Below are positions 36,693-48,859 of a DNA stretch of 64,000 bases, one piece after another. The position numbers and the translations under genes are program-made. Location of the stretch: contig NC_134700.1 in NCBI RefSeq assembly GCF_043290135.1, forward strand, positions 163,580,053 to 163,644,052, given 5' to 3'. The notes under the pieces are model-generated. The model had not been told where the DNA came from and did not search any database. It saw only the letters and a list, made by a program, of their open reading frames with translations. How positions within the stretch are numbered: the stretch's first letter is position 1; every line of letters begins with the position of its first letter. The stretch comes from Rhipicephalus microplus (Eukaryota > Arthropoda > Arachnida > Ixodida > Ixodidae).

Positions 36693-37229
36693 AGAATACG
36701 GGGTAGCGAGGACAGCCAAGGAGAAACCTTCGATGAGCTTCTGGGAAATTTGAAAAGTACGGTGGCAAAAGCCACTAAAATAATAAAGCTGGACCTAGAG
36801 GTGCCAGCCATGAACTCCACACTCAAACACCTCCTGGAAGCGAAGAATGCGCTGAAAGAAGAATAGAAAAAGCGGAAGCTAAACAGGAGGCTGCGATCTA
36901 AAATAGGGGAAATAAACAAAAAGATCGAAGAACATTCCAGATAGCTTAGTGCGCCACACTGGGACGAGTTTTGTATTGAAGCGGAGGGTAGAAAAACGAA
37001 GAAGCAAGTGGAGCCTTCTCAAGAACCTATTCGCTGAGAGCAACAAACCGACCAAGAGCGATGCCCAGATAATGCTCGATAGACTCGTCCATCTGCACAT
37101 GAATGAAGGCACTAATCCCCAGGACTTTGCGGACACCCTGCAGACAGATACCTGTCGACAGAAAGAAAATCAGTCTCCTGGGATGACGCGACACGCGAGT
37201 ACAAGGGGACAGCTCAACGCTCACTGGAT

Positions 37230-38403
37230 CATTCAATGGAGGTCTCGGAGATATTCCTTGCACTCCATGGCCTAAAGGGCTGCTCGGCCCCTGGACCAGA
37301 TGGACTAACTAACAACCTGCTCAGATATTTTGATGACCAAGCCATGGAAATCATTATGAACAAAATGAACAATGTATGAAATGCGTACCATGCACCGGAT
37401 GAATGGCGAATTGCCAATAGAATTTTTATCCCCGAATCCGGAAAACCGCTCCATGCCGAGAACTTGTACAGCTAATTTTCCTTACTTTGTGCCAAATAAA
37501 GGTCGCCGAACATATCATTTACAATAGCATTACAGACCACGTCGAAGAAAACAGCCTTTTCCCCACTATCTCATAGGCTTCTTAAAATCACCATCAGCAC
37601 AAGACGCCATGCTCTTTATCAGGAGCGCCGTCAGAGACAATAAATCAAAGACGTAAAAGGCACCCTGGCACTCGACCGAACCAAGGCTTTCGACACGATC
37701 AGGCACGAACACAACCTTAACGAAATCTCCGCTTTAGATCTCAGAGTAAAATTTCACAACTATGTCAGATTGTTTTTGGCTGTTCGGACGATCACCTAAA
37801 CAATGGATAAATCAGAAGCCGAACGTACAAGCTGGGGAACATCGGCACCCTTCAAGGGTTTGTGCTTTGACCGCTTTTTCCAAAATCACAATGCACGATT
37901 TGTCGAACAAACTCTCGAACGTTTATGGGGTAGAACACACAATTTACGCTGATAATGATTTTACCATCTGGTCTGCAAGAGGCCCACTAGCTACCCTGGA
38001 GCAGAACTTACGACATGTGCTAGACACCACACAAGCTCTCCTTCGAAATACTGGGCTTAAGCTATCTTCCAGCAAATCAGAGTTCCTTCTGTGTAAACAT
38101 GGCCCCAGGAAGGAACAGCTCCTTAGCTCCCTCCCCATTCACCTACACACCAAGGACAGAGGTAGTATCCCTAGATGTAACACAATAAAGGTCCTGGCCA
38201 TGGTCATTGCTGCTTACACTGGTGACAACATGGAGGACCTCAAACGTGTTGAGAATAAAGTTCTCAACTTCACAAGGGTCTTGTCAAGGGTCTCCAGTAG
38301 AAGGGCTGGTCTGAAAGAGGACAACCTCTCGAAAGCATTTCACGCCTTTCTCCACGGTCACGTGACGTATGCCACCCTCTATCTCAACTGGAAGAAGACA
38401 TAG
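37230..38403 (+). pseudogene. LINE ORF2 reverse transcriptase domain
   Basis: Motifs in order, over several frames: APGPDGLTNNLLRYF (37,290-37,330), KGTLALDRTKAFDTIRHEH (37,660-37,710, the DxxxAFD motif), and YADNDFTIWSARGPLATLEQ (37,945-38,005), where the second Asp of YADD is Asn. GLKLSSSKSEFLL follows. The change in the catalytic pair and several frameshifts abolish activity. Confidence 0.85.
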
Positions 38404-38521
38404 CTCAACAATATTGGTACAATAATTAGAACGGGATTGAAAAGGGTCCCGAGCCTCCCTCTCAACACTAGTACGGAACGACTCCTCGAATTGGGTCTGC
38501 ACATTACAGCTAACGAACTTT

Positions 38522-39298
38522 TTGAGGCATACACAGATTAGTCGGCTCTCACTCTCAAGGGCAAATAACGAGATCTTGTTAGAAGCCGGTCTTCAGCCCC
38601 TCTTCATGCCGCCAGAGAAGTCCCAAGTTCGCACACATGCCATAACAGCGATAAAAGTTGACCCGATTCCCAGAAACATGCACCCCACCCACAATGAAGG
38701 ACAAAAAAAAGCGAGAGCCAAGGCTATACTAGCCAAGATCACGTGCAAGGATACGAAGGTCCTCTTCGTTGATGCTGCAAAATATTGGAATCGAGGTGCC
38801 TACGCAGTCTCCGGAGTGGGCGCCCATGGCCCTCTCGTCAACGCAGCCATGGTAGTTACCAACTTCACCCACGAATCAGAGGAAATGACCATTGCGCTAA
38901 CGCTTCGAAGCTGCACGGGAGCCTCTGTCATTTACTCGTACTCTAGAACAGCTATAAAAACTTTTTCAGTTGTCCCAGTCTCTTCGAAGGCAGCTATGGT
39001 CGTTAACAGGCTCTTCAAGCAAAAGACGAAGGAGAAAAAATTTCCGTCCTCACACATCACATGGTTCCCAGTGCACATGGGAAACATTTCCAGCTTTCCT
39101 GGCAACTCGAACGAGCGAACGCACCCAATGGTGCGAGAGCTCACTTTCCGCGTCAGCGGTCCACCCCCTCGCCTAATTGCAGCCTTCATGAACCTCGACC
39201 ACAAAGACCTACTCGTATCATATCACGAACTAACCTCTAATCATAGATTGAAACGTCGAAGTTTTCTTCTTCCTCACACAAATTTGAACAAATCATAA
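38522..39298 (+). pseudogene. LINE ORF2 RNase H domain
   Basis: A 258-codon open frame, the longest in the window. KVLFVDAAKYWNRGAYAVSG (38,757-38,816) carries the first catalytic Asp, SYSRTAIKTFSVVP is the degraded TDS motif (Asp changed to Tyr), and HITWFPVHMGNISSFPGNSN is the degraded SHxGxxGN motif. RNase H would digest element RNA in the RNA-DNA hybrid. Catalytic residues are altered although the frame is intact. Confidence 0.8.
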
Positions 39299-39299
39299 G

Positions 39300-39610
39300 C
39301 AATCACTTCCAGACAGCTGCAGGCTCGTACATACGTCACCCCAACGACTATAAGAAGTATCAATTCTGACTTCTCCGCTGTATGTCCGCACTGCGGCAAC
39401 GAATATAATAATTTCGACCCCATGTTCTGGCTGTGCCCTGCCAATGTGAGTACAGATTTTCTGACCCGTCCTCTTAGGACTCTGCCCTCCGAAGCACAAA
39501 GCTCATCGCTCAGCTCAAGGTTGTCCAGAGGGCCCGGACCGTCGCCGAAAGACTCTGTCTACCGGTCCCGACCTGGGTGGAGCTGCCGGATTCATTGGCG
39601 TGGCTTTTAG
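39300..39610 (+). pseudogene. LINE ORF2 C-terminal zinc-finger region
   Basis: In a shifted frame SAVCPHCGNEYNNFDPMFWL followed by CP gives the CxxC...HxxWxCP-type finger with its His lost (about 39,370-39,440). This is the same position as in the minus-strand LINE at 15.8-16.3 kb, though the sequences differ. Confidence 0.6.
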
Positions 39611-39660
39611 TACCGCTTTCTTGCTTCTTAGGACCTCAATAGGTTCATACTCACTCACTA

Positions 39661-42600
39661 CAACGTATGTACAGAACATGGACGAAGAAGCCACCGACTC
39701 TATATGTGCTGGCCTTTTATAGGTGCAGAGGCACTCGTGAACGAGGGCACCGCCACCTGTTGGACGTGCGCAGTGTCTCTGAAGGACGCGTCCAGCGCCT
39801 TTGATGGACGCCTCTGGTGTCCACGAAGGACGTGTCAGTGTCTCCTGGATGAATACCAGCTAGAGGGGCGAGAGCACTGCCCAGCGCGTATTGAGTTCAT
39901 AACAGTGGGTAGCAGCAGCCTTACACAACGCTTTTGGCGTTCGACAGCCGCTTCCCCCGTTTAGACGCATCTTTGTCCGCTTGAAATCATCGACGGGCCG
40001 CTACGGGTTTGCGAGCTCTCACAACCTCCTGGTCTGCGTGTCTTCACTGCCATGCCATGAAGCTTCACGAGCCCTCAACTCCACATCATCTTGCCGTTTT
40101 GCTGCAGTTTCGCAAGCCTCTCAACTCAGAATCCGCTTGTTTGCGTTGCTGTGCTGTAGCCAGTATTCGAGCCCTGAGCTAGGATTGTAGTTTTACCACC
40201 TTTCCTTTATTGTCTTCACTGTCGAAGAGTAAAAAATATTGCATCCTTATAGCCAGCGACACAGCAGCGTACTTAGCGTTCAAACTTCGCGGCGAGAGTG
40301 AGAACTTCATTATCTCCACTGTTGCAGAAAGAGATCGCACGCTGAGAGGTGGTATGCGCTGCGTGGCCTGTCATGCCGATGAAAGTACAAGGCTCCACCC
40401 TAAAGAGCTTCTCCCCTAAAAGTTTTTCTTGTATAAGATTAACCCATGAGCTTTCGGTCCACAACAAAAACCGATCTAGCAATCTATATACTGAGCTAGC
40501 GACAAGTCTTTACAAATGTACACCAGATCACTGGCGCCTTCTGCCTTCCTCAGGAAGAAGGCGTGAGAGATCTTGGTTAGCCAGGGTGATGCTGCCGTCT
40601 GGGAGCGGTCATGCGAAGTACTGCCTGATTACAATAACGAGCTCTGACAGGGATTACTTTGGTAATATCAGTGCATTGGAGGCTTTTGGCGAATTATTGC
40701 AGGGAACTCTAAGGTACGCGACACGTGTTCGCGATGATTAGGTTCAGTGACGACGCAGTGCGTGATTTGTCTTTCCCGTGGCATCATCGTGATAAGTCAT
40801 CCCTAGTGTCGTGTAACTTCCTCGTGCACCAAACTATGTTGCTCTCCTGCTTACTACTTCAGATGCGAGAGCACCCCCTAATAAAATTGCTGCTATAGAC
40901 GTCAAAGTAAGGCAATGATGTTGACGGGTGAACGTTGGGCAGGGAATCCTTTGCAAAAGCGAAAGACAAGTCGATGGGTAGTAGGACACTTTCGTTCACA
41001 TCTCGGCATAGCAAACGGAGAAGTATGGCTCTGGCGGTGCTGAAGCGCTGTGGAACGTACGCCCGAGCCCAGGCGTACCTGACCCTACTACAGGGAAGCG
41101 CTCGCCCTGGAGTTTTTCTCCAGAAACGACGACGCTTTCAATTAGTGCATATTAGGCACCAGCGTTTATTATGCTTGTTGATGCCATCTTTGCCCGAGGT
41201 TCACCACATGGTGTGTCAAGGCCGGACTTGAGAAGCGGCACACGCACTCTCTCACGGCCTGCGCTTCGATCGTGTCTAGTTACCAGCTTTCCCTACCGCT
41301 CGTTCAAGGCGTGGTGGCCCAAACCTCGCTTCAACCCTCGACAACAAAACTCTCCCCCGTACGTGAGTTTCCTCCTCATTTAAAATTCAGAGACGTGCGG
41401 TTGATCAGAAGCGAGGCGTCGACTAAGAACATAGAGGAGAAACTGAAGTGGGTTGGCTCGAAGTGCCCCTGCCTGCAACGAGCTGTGAAGAATCTGCCCT
41501 ACTGTTCTCTCTTTATGTGCGCATGCTGGAAGAGAGTGCGCACGTGCCGCTGTTCTAGTGCGTCCGTGGCTGTGTCAGGGTACATGTTAACTACTTCACC
41601 CAGCGCAGTTGGGTACCACAAGAGAAAAAAATGATAATGAAATAGAAGACGGGTAGGGCAGTCAACCCAAACCGTGGCAAGTGGTTGCTACTCTACACTT
41701 AGGGGAAGGGAAAGAGAAGGAACAATGAAGATGAAAGGAGACACAAAACGAGGTGCTCTAACAAGCAAGCGAATGGAGAATGCAAACAAGGTGTGCTATA
41801 GACATATTCAATAGAGCACTGTCACGCAAAAAGTTCAGTGAAGCCTGCATTTGATTTTTCACGCGATGACAATTTGGGTTGGCATCCTATATTGACGGTT
41901 TCAACATGGATTTAGCATTAAAGTGGGCCCAAGGGTAGTAGCACTAGAAATCGTCTTTCCGTGCTGTGGCGATGACAGTGACAAAGAACGTGGTCTATCG
42001 TATCTTCGCTACTGCAGTGGTTGCAAACAGTTGATTCTCAAGCCGACACGGAAGACAAGGAATTATTTTAAAGCGACACAAAGCCGCAGTCGGCTATGCA
42101 CCGTTGAGTCGAGAGCATCTGGATCGAGAGCATCTGGGAGTCGACGAGACGGGTCCAGTCGATGCAGTCATGTGTCCTAAAAAACGTGGTGTTTCAAAAA
42201 GATTTTGTGTTTTCATTTGCGATCTCTCACAGTTTCATTGCACTATCTGTTCTTAACAAAGGGCAAAGGGATGCAATCGGGCACACAATATTCGCATGTA
42301 GATCAAGCAGTTGCATTGGCATATTCGTTGCTCATTATGTGCAAGTTACTTGGGAGTCACCGATGTGTGATGTCACGAGGAGCTAATTTCAAACAAAAGG
42401 GTTAAATCACACGCAAGGGTTGAATTACGATCATCACTGTAAGTAGATGGAGTGGAGACGTGTCACCAGGCGTCAACGTGAATGTATCCATGTCGAATGG
42501 TGCTATAGCTGTCTAACTCCAATAGATATTGTGCAAGCTCTCATGCATCACTGCCTTATCAATAAGAAAATCTGTTGAACACGGTTAGCTTTCGTTTTAT

Positions 42601-43750
42601 ACAAACTCCTACAACGGAGAGCAACCATGCTTTCCGTTGTATCGAATCATTAAAAGCATCGAATCATTAGTGGCGTACGTATTGTAACTTTGGTCACCAG
42701 TTTAATACGAAGCAAATAGGGTTTAGGGTGTCACTTGTCCCGTCAATAGGGAGGCAATCACCAGGCTAATTTCAAGGGCTAACGTGTCAGCCTTCTGAAA
42801 CGCATCACGGAAACGCTGGCAATTTATTGTTCGTCCTTTTGGTGTGCCAGCAAACGCCGGCTGTGATCCAAAGAATGAGGCGGAAGTGAAAGTCGATAAC
42901 AAAACCAATATTATGTTCTCAGATAAAGCAGAAAAATGAACGCACAAGCATGCACACACAGTAGTTATCAAATACAATACCACACCAATCACAAGATACT
43001 TGAATACGCAGAAAACAACGAATAAAAACAACATGCGCTACAATTCAATCTCATGCATTAACTATCCAAGACACTTATAAACCAAAATATTCTTCAAACG
43101 TGTTCATTTTAAAGTTCTTGGCGCAAAGCTTCAATGCTTCTCTTCAGGGAAGCACCCTCGCAAAATCCAGTGCTGGTTGTCATCCCGCTGCGCTCGAGGC
43201 TTCTCTTGTGAAAAACCCCGCATTGTCAACTGACCACACTTAAATAACAGAACTTCTGCACCTGTAATACGTTGGCCACTAACACGCTGCTATACTGCAG
43301 AACACATCTTCTTCCACTGGCGGTAAACACGCACTAATCTCCTACTTGTAAGCCAAGCCTTCACCCGCAGGTAGAAAACACACTTCATTACCTCCTGCTT
43401 GAAAGACAAGCCTTAGCAAGCTGGCGGAAAGCTTTCTTCATATTATGATCGCCACCATTCGCTGTTTGCTTATATACGTTCAGCCTGGGCTCTCGAAGTT
43501 TCGTCGATGCACTGTTCAGTTACAGCATCGGAAGGGGCGGAACCTTTCTATAAGAGCCCTTCTTTCTTGGAGTTTCCAGAGATCGCTTGGCGAGAGATGT
43601 AAAGAGGTTAGTCGGCGTGGTGGCTGCGTTTTCGAGGAGGAGAAGAGGTGCGAACGCGGCGTCTTTAGATGTTTTATGTTTCGTTACGCCGGATTCCATC
43701 ACATCTGCAACTGACATCGCGCAGTACAAAAGCTTCTGGCATATCACGCC
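39661..43750. other. no gene recognised
   Basis: About 4 kb of mixed composition. A GAGCTTCTCCCCTAAAAG word at about 40,404 matches a terminus of the minisatellite-bearing family. Open frames at 40,349-40,741 (130 codons), 41,272-41,634 (120 codons) and, minus, 43,034-42,723 (103 codons, hydrophobic N-terminus) show no domain. None is supported as a gene. Confidence 0.4.
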
Positions 43751-43754
43751 CATT

Positions 43755-43850
43755 ATTATGTGACCGCCACGGCCAGAGCTGAGCCCGAAAACTTCGGGTC
43801 ACCAGCTGAGCACTCTAACCACTACTCCAGCGTGGCAGACCCGCATATTA
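43755..43850 (-). mobile_element. SINE head fragment (Ruka-like)
   Basis: On the minus strand GGAGTAGTGGTTAGAGTGCT is an A box and ACCCGAAGTTTTCGGGCTCA lies at the B box, running into GGCCGTGGCGGTCAC, the junction to a SINE body. Only about 95 bp, body missing. Confidence 0.55.
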
Positions 43851-45100
43851 AATAAATCTCGGATTCTAGTCCTTTGCTGTTGCGTCATTTATGGGGGCAA
43901 ATCTCTAATGCACTACCTCCTGGCAGACATAACCAGTTGTATATTTGAAATACCAAAGTATATATACCACCTTTCTCCGACTACAGTGTTCAACTTGTGT
44001 AGGGCGGTGCATTATAATGAGCGATGATGAAATAGCGCCACAGTGTAGTGAGCCAGATGTTGATCTTGCAGTTTTCGTCATTCCACATTCTCCGAAACTG
44101 CGTTTTGTATAAGGACCCACTTGCTATTCTTTCGCGTTGCTAAACGTGAATCAACTCGACAACGCAGTAACTATACCATAACGCATTCGTAGTTTGTCGG
44201 TAGCGTGCTCATATGCCGGGAGCATGGTAGCCGGGAGTGTAATATCACACTTGGGGCAGAAGGATCACTTCGCATTCAGCAACAATATAGTAGGGGTTAA
44301 AACGACGAGGTCCATATAGTTCTAGTTCAGGGTAGAGGAGGTGGGATGGAAAGTACACGATGTCTACGAACAGAAGGCTTAACCAAGCACCGATTTGAAA
44401 ATACGTTGAACAATTCACCGGCTCGGTCCTACTTCCCACTAATATGCCGCTGGTATATCGCTGTTCTACCTCATGGGAGCGGGGTTCTGGACCGAGCAGC
44501 CTGAAAACCCTCCTACAACCTTTTGGTAATCACCGGATTAAGAAATACTACACCTCAGCAGACGTTCTAGTCCGCAAAGAGGAGCTGGTTGGTCCCAATT
44601 GCAAAACAAGAATCACATTGATTGGTTGATTGATTAATTGATTGATTGAATAATCGATCGATAAATATTTGCTTTCAGATTATTTCATGTATTGCAGCTG
44701 CTCAGGCCAATATCTAAACATTAGGTTCAGTACTACAACAAGCATATGAATTAATGAAGGGTAGTTGAAGTAACACTACTGTTCACCCGTCTCAGTAGTC
44801 CTGATACATGTTCAAGTGTTCTTGTTTAACTTCACTAGATTCTGTTAGAAAGGAGGGCAATTCGTACTTTAAAGATGGTGCCAAAACAGCGGGGAAAGCA
44901 TTGACATTATCCAGTCTGTAATTGCGTAAACTCATTGTCATTCGTTCCTTCACTACTATAGTCTGCGACAACCTAAGAATAAAAAAGTGAAGTGTACCGT
45001 TGTTTCTTTGTCATATGCGCGTCCAGCCAAAGCTACCCTTTGCTATAACGTAATGTTTCGAGACCATTGAAAATATCAGCTTTTATCCACACGTACACAG
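43851..45100. other. no gene; GATT patch at 44,618-44,665
   Basis: The GATT/GATC patch again resembles a SINE tail without its body. The rest is unrecognised. Confidence 0.4.
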
Positions 45101-45107
45101 TATAACA

Positions 45108-45180
45108 GCGATGGCGTAGTGGGTAGAGCATCAGCCTCGCATGCAAGAGGTCCGTGGCTCGAATTTCGTGCCACGCAGTT
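45108..45180 (+). promoter_or_regulatory. tRNA-like 5' end of RTE LINE, possible internal Pol III promoter
   Basis: A box TGGCGTAGTGGGTAGAGC and B-box-like GTGGCTCGAATTT lie in tRNA spacing. It runs directly into the LINE 5' untranslated region, so it is not a free tRNA gene. Either the LINE gained a SINE-type head, or a SINE family took its head from here. Confidence 0.55.
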
Positions 45181-45468
45181 CCCAACTGGACTAAAAGAAA
45201 ATCTGCGTGGTGAATGAGCTGCATTAGGAGGCGTGGGGTGCGGCCTCACCGGGGACCACCGCGGGCAACGCACACCCTCACCAGAGAAAGATTGGCCACC
45301 CTGGTGCAGTATCTGGCCACCACCGCCCACGTGCATAAGTCAAATAACTCACGGCCCTCAATCTCCAGTGGCTAGGAAGCAACTGATCACGGCGGCGGTC
45401 AGATCTGCAACGCAGAAGAGGGTGCTAAGAATCTCTGGGTCCGGACAGGCCACCATTAGAACCTGAAC

Positions 45469-45987
45469 TTGGCAACGTTTAACGCTGGAACCTTATCTAG
45501 TGAGGCAAATCTAGCTGTACTATTCGAAGAGCTAGGTCTTAAATTGGATGTAATAGAACTCAGTGAGGTTAGAAGGAAGTGTGAGGCCTACACAGTGCTA
45601 CAGAATATGCACGCCCTTTGCTATCGTGGCTTGGCTGAGAGAGAAGTGGGAGTTGGATTTCTTATCCACAGACACAGAGCTGGCAACATAGAGGAATACT
45701 ATAGCGTTAATGAAATGGTGGTACGTATCGTTAATAAACTCAATAAGAGATACAAGATGAAGGTGGTACAGGCTTACGCACCTACATCCAGGGTAAAAAC
45801 ACAGTATACTAAACTGATGGGGGGCCTCAATGCCAAGGTAGTCAAGAGGCAACCTGGAGACGAGCCACTAGGAGAATATGGCATCGGTAGTAGAAATGCC
45901 AGAGGGGAGCTATTGGTAGAATTCGCAGAACGCAATAATTTACGGATCGTGAATACCTTCTACCGGAAACGAGGGAACCCTAAGTAG
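45469..45987 (+). pseudogene. RTE endonuclease domain
   Basis: A 172-codon frame: LATFNAGTLS near the start (the asparagine of the endonuclease fold), ELSEVRRK (catalytic glutamate region), VGVGFLIH, KVVQAYAPTS, GGLNAKV (GDFNAKVG degraded, Asp lost), and RNARGELLVEFAERNNLRIV. Stops at 45,987, shortly before the SDH region. It would nick target DNA. Inactive by mutation. Confidence 0.85.
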
Positions 45988-45999
45988 ATAGAGGGGAGT

Positions 46000-47759
46000 T
46001 CTAATGGCGAAAAAAAGAATGAACTAGACCTCATACTGAGTGCACACCCAGGCACCGTGAAGTGCTTGGCAAGGTACGATGCAGTGACTATAGAATGGAA
46101 CGACTGAAACTGATACGCAAAAACCTAACCAATCAGCTAGCACTGAGAGGGAAAGTACAGGAATTCAGAGTCTCTCATCAGAACAGGTACTCGGCTCTTA
46201 TCGGGGAAACCAGTTTCAGCATTGATGCTCATGAACGATAATCCGACGAGTATCATTACGGAGTGTGCAGTGAAAGTTGGAGGTACGGTAGTTAGACAGG
46301 ACACTGACAAGCTGACCCTGGAAGCGAGGAACCTCACTAAGAATCGCCAAAGCATGAAAGCCTCAAGTACAACAGACAATATAGAGATATCAGAGCTTTG
46401 GAAGTTGATTAATATGCGTAAATATTACGATGTAAGAAGTTATAACAAAGAGAGAATTGAACACGCTCTGAAGAACGGAGGAAGCGTCGAAACAGTGAAG
46501 AGGAAACTTGGGATAGGCAAAAATCAGATATATGCATTAAGGGACAAGGAAGGCCAAATTACTACCAATATGGAAAGGATAGTTAAAATAGTGGAGGAGT
46601 TTGACAGAGATCTGTACAGTAGCCGGTACAACCAACCTTACTATAAGAACAAGCAGTAACTCTTTTGGCACCCGACCAGTAGTGATAAATGTACGAAAAG
46701 CCTTGGAGAGCATGACAAGAGGCAAAGCTGGTGGTGAGGATCAGGTAACATCAGATCTGCTGACAGATGGAGGAAATATTGTAATAAAAAAAACAAGCCA
46801 CCCTGTTTACAAGGTGTTTCTTGACGGGAAGAGTGCCAGAATCTTGGAAGAATACTAACAACATCCTAATACATAAGAATGAAGATGAAAAGGACTTGAA
46901 TTACAGGCCGATCAGCTTGCTTTTCGTCCTATAAAAGCTGTTTACAAAAGTAATTGCTTACAGAATTAAGGCTGCATCAAAATTCAATGAACCCGAAGAA
47001 CAAGCAGGATTTAGAACCGGCTACTCAACAATCAACCATATTAATACTATCAATCTAGTTATAGAGAAATGCTCAGGATATAGGCAACCATAATACATGG
47101 CCTTCATTACCAGAAGGCGTTTGATTCAGTAAAAATATCAGCAGTCATGCAGAAACTTTGAATTCAAGGTGTCGATGAAGCATATATAAACATACTGGAA
47201 TAAATATACCGGGGATCAACCGCTACTATGGTGCTTTATTAAGAAAGCAACAGAATACCAATCAAGAAGGGTATAAGGCAGGGGGGTGCAATCTCCCTAA
47301 TGCTATTTACCGCGTGCTTAAAGGAGTTTTTCAGAGGCCTAGAATGGGAAGAGTTAGAGATAAGAGCGACTTGAGAGTGTATACATTTATAATCTGTGCT
47401 TCGCCGATGACACTGCATAGCTGATTAACTCAGGCGACGAATAACAACTCATGATTGTAGATGAAGACAAGGAGAGCAGAAAAGTAGGCATTATAATTAA
47501 TCTGCAGAAAACGAAAGCAATGTACAGCAACCTTAAAAATAACAGCGCTTCGAAATAGGTAATAGTGCACCAGAAGTTTTAAAAGGTCAAGTCTACTCAA
47601 GAGAGGTAATAACTGCGGAGCCGAACCATGAGATTGAAGTAACTAGAAAAATAAAAATGGGTAGAGCACATTTCGCAAGCATTCTACAATCATAACAGGT
47701 AGAATGCCACTATCTCTTAAGAGGAATGTATACATATACCAGCTGCATCTTGCCGGTAC
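46000..47759 (+). pseudogene. RTE reverse transcriptase region, interrupted
   Basis: Frames hold ELWKLINMRKYYDVRSYNKE (46,396-46,455), NYRPISLLFVL (46,901-46,933), NEPEEQAGFRTGYST (46,987-47,031), IPIKKGIRQGGAISLMLFT (47,257-47,313) and MPLSLKRNVYIYQLHLAG, the last just before the break. The RT catalytic Asp pair near 47,400 is out of frame. The region is full of stops. Confidence 0.82.
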
Positions 47760-47950
47760 ACAGTAAAAAATTTTACACCCAAAAAGGTGTAAAAAGGGTG
47801 CTTTTACGAGAAAGCACCCTTTGCAACACCCTTTAACACCCATAAATGGTCGATTGAAAAAAAGCACCCTTTTGTTTGGGTGCTTGCCTCGATAGCACCC
47901 TAAAATAGGCTCTAAGGGTGCTTTTGTGCCTGAGAAGGGTGTAGGTGACG
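47760..47950. repeat. left terminal repeat and subterminal hairpin array
   Basis: After the terminal repeat come ACACCCAAAAAGGTGT, AAGGGTGCTTTTACGAGAAA with its AGCACCCTT partner, AAGCACCCTTTTGTTTGGGT, and AGCACCC-TAAAATAGGC-type hairpins, five or more within 190 bp. In other DNA transposons such arrays bind transposase. That role here is inference. Confidence 0.75.
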
Positions 47951-47984
47951 ATTCATCAGATGGAATATTCAGCATAAGAAGAAC

Positions 47985-48230
47985 ACATAATTATAATATT
48001 TGGGCTTTTACGTCTCAAAAACCTCGATATGATTATGAGGGTCGTCATAGTGGTAAGCTCCAGAGATTTTGACCATTTAGTGTTCTTTAATGAGCACTGA
48101 TATCGCACAGTGCACAGGCTTCTACCATTTCGCCTCCGTCTTAATTCGATTGGCACGGCCGGCATCAAACCCACGACCTTCGAATCGGCGGCCGAGCAGC
48201 GTAGCTACTGCACGAATATGTGGACCTTGC
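47985..48230 (-). mobile_element. diverged Ruka-type SINE
   Basis: Minus strand: CGAAGGTCGTGGGTTTGATG B box, GACGGAGGCGAAATGG junction, ATTAAAGAACACTAAATGGT body and TTTTTGAGACGTAAAAGCCC end, all matching the family in order with many substitutions. Lies immediately inside the left hairpin array of the 9-kb insertion, so it is a nested insertion or was carried by it. Confidence 0.68.
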
Positions 48231-48426
48231 GTTAAATGACGGCCTAATTGACTTAGAATATGTGAAGGTGCTCTCCGAATACAGCAGAATGCCAGCAGAA
48301 GCAAATCGCGTTTCATTTATAATGGCAATTAACTGCAATCCATGTTACGAAAGCTTTCCTTGGCGTTGGTTATAAGCTACATGTTTGCTATGGAATATAT
48401 ACAAGAACATAATGTTCGCCCCAGTA

Positions 48427-48689
48427 TGGGTGTGTGTGTGCGTGAGCCTGCGCATGTGTTCGTGTGTAAGCGCAGTTTTGTGTACACCCGTGCATGTGTG
48501 CGTGCGCGTGTATGTGCGAGTCCGTGCTTGTGTTAAGCGTACTTGTGCACATGTGCACGCCCATGCAGTCGTGCGTTTATGGTCGCGTGGGCGTGTGGCC
48601 GTATGTGTGTATACGTGTATGTGTGTGCGCCTGTGAATAAGTATGTGTGTATATCAGCCCGTGCGACCTCGAATTTCGCGCGCGCGCGC

Positions 48690-48720
<31 letters not shown>

Positions 48721-48771
48721 TGTGTGTGTGCGTGTGTGTGTGTGCGTGTGCGTGCGTGCGTGCGTGCGTGC

Positions 48772-48812
<41 letters not shown>

Positions 48813-48822
48813 TGCGTGCGGG
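48427..48822 (+). repeat. GT/GC-rich dinucleotide repeat
   Basis: Irregular GT with GC interruptions up to about 48,676, then an almost pure GT array with CGTG variants at 48,677-48,822. Alternating purine-pyrimidine DNA of this kind can adopt Z form. The long cysteine-valine frames are artefacts of the repeat. Confidence 0.92.
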
Positions 48823-48859
48823 AGGGGGGCACTGCTTCGTAGTGTTTAAGGTCCCACGC

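Larger units (their letters stand above)
34060..39660 (+). mobile_element. nearly full-length, decayed I-group LINE (ORF1, EN, RT, RNase H)
   Basis: Two consecutive open-frame groups on the plus strand follow the I-group layout: ORF1 with CCHC knuckles (34,124-35,905), then ORF2 with an AP endonuclease, reverse transcriptase, RNase H and C-terminal zinc finger (about 35,940-39,600). A TCACTCAC-like tail sits at about 39,648-39,657. The total, about 5.6 kb, is close to a full element. Many stops and frameshifts show it is long dead. The 5' limit is not certain. Confidence 0.85.
45108..47759 (+). mobile_element. RTE-type LINE, 5' part (split by 9-kb insertion)
   Basis: The element starts with a tRNA-like segment (45,108-45,178), a 5' untranslated part of about 290 bp, then endonuclease and RT in broken frames, and stops abruptly at GTAC (47,756-47,759) in the middle of a conserved LINE segment. 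The expected continuation is at 56,776. Together the two parts make about 3.1 kb, the normal RTE size. No RNase H is present, as expected for RTE. Confidence 0.88.

Noticed and set aside
45108..45180. Possible genuine tRNA gene
   Set aside because: A and B boxes are present, but the acceptor arms do not pair well and it runs straight into LINE sequence. Same for the SINE heads at 6.0, 7.9, 27.9, 43.8 and 48.2 kb.
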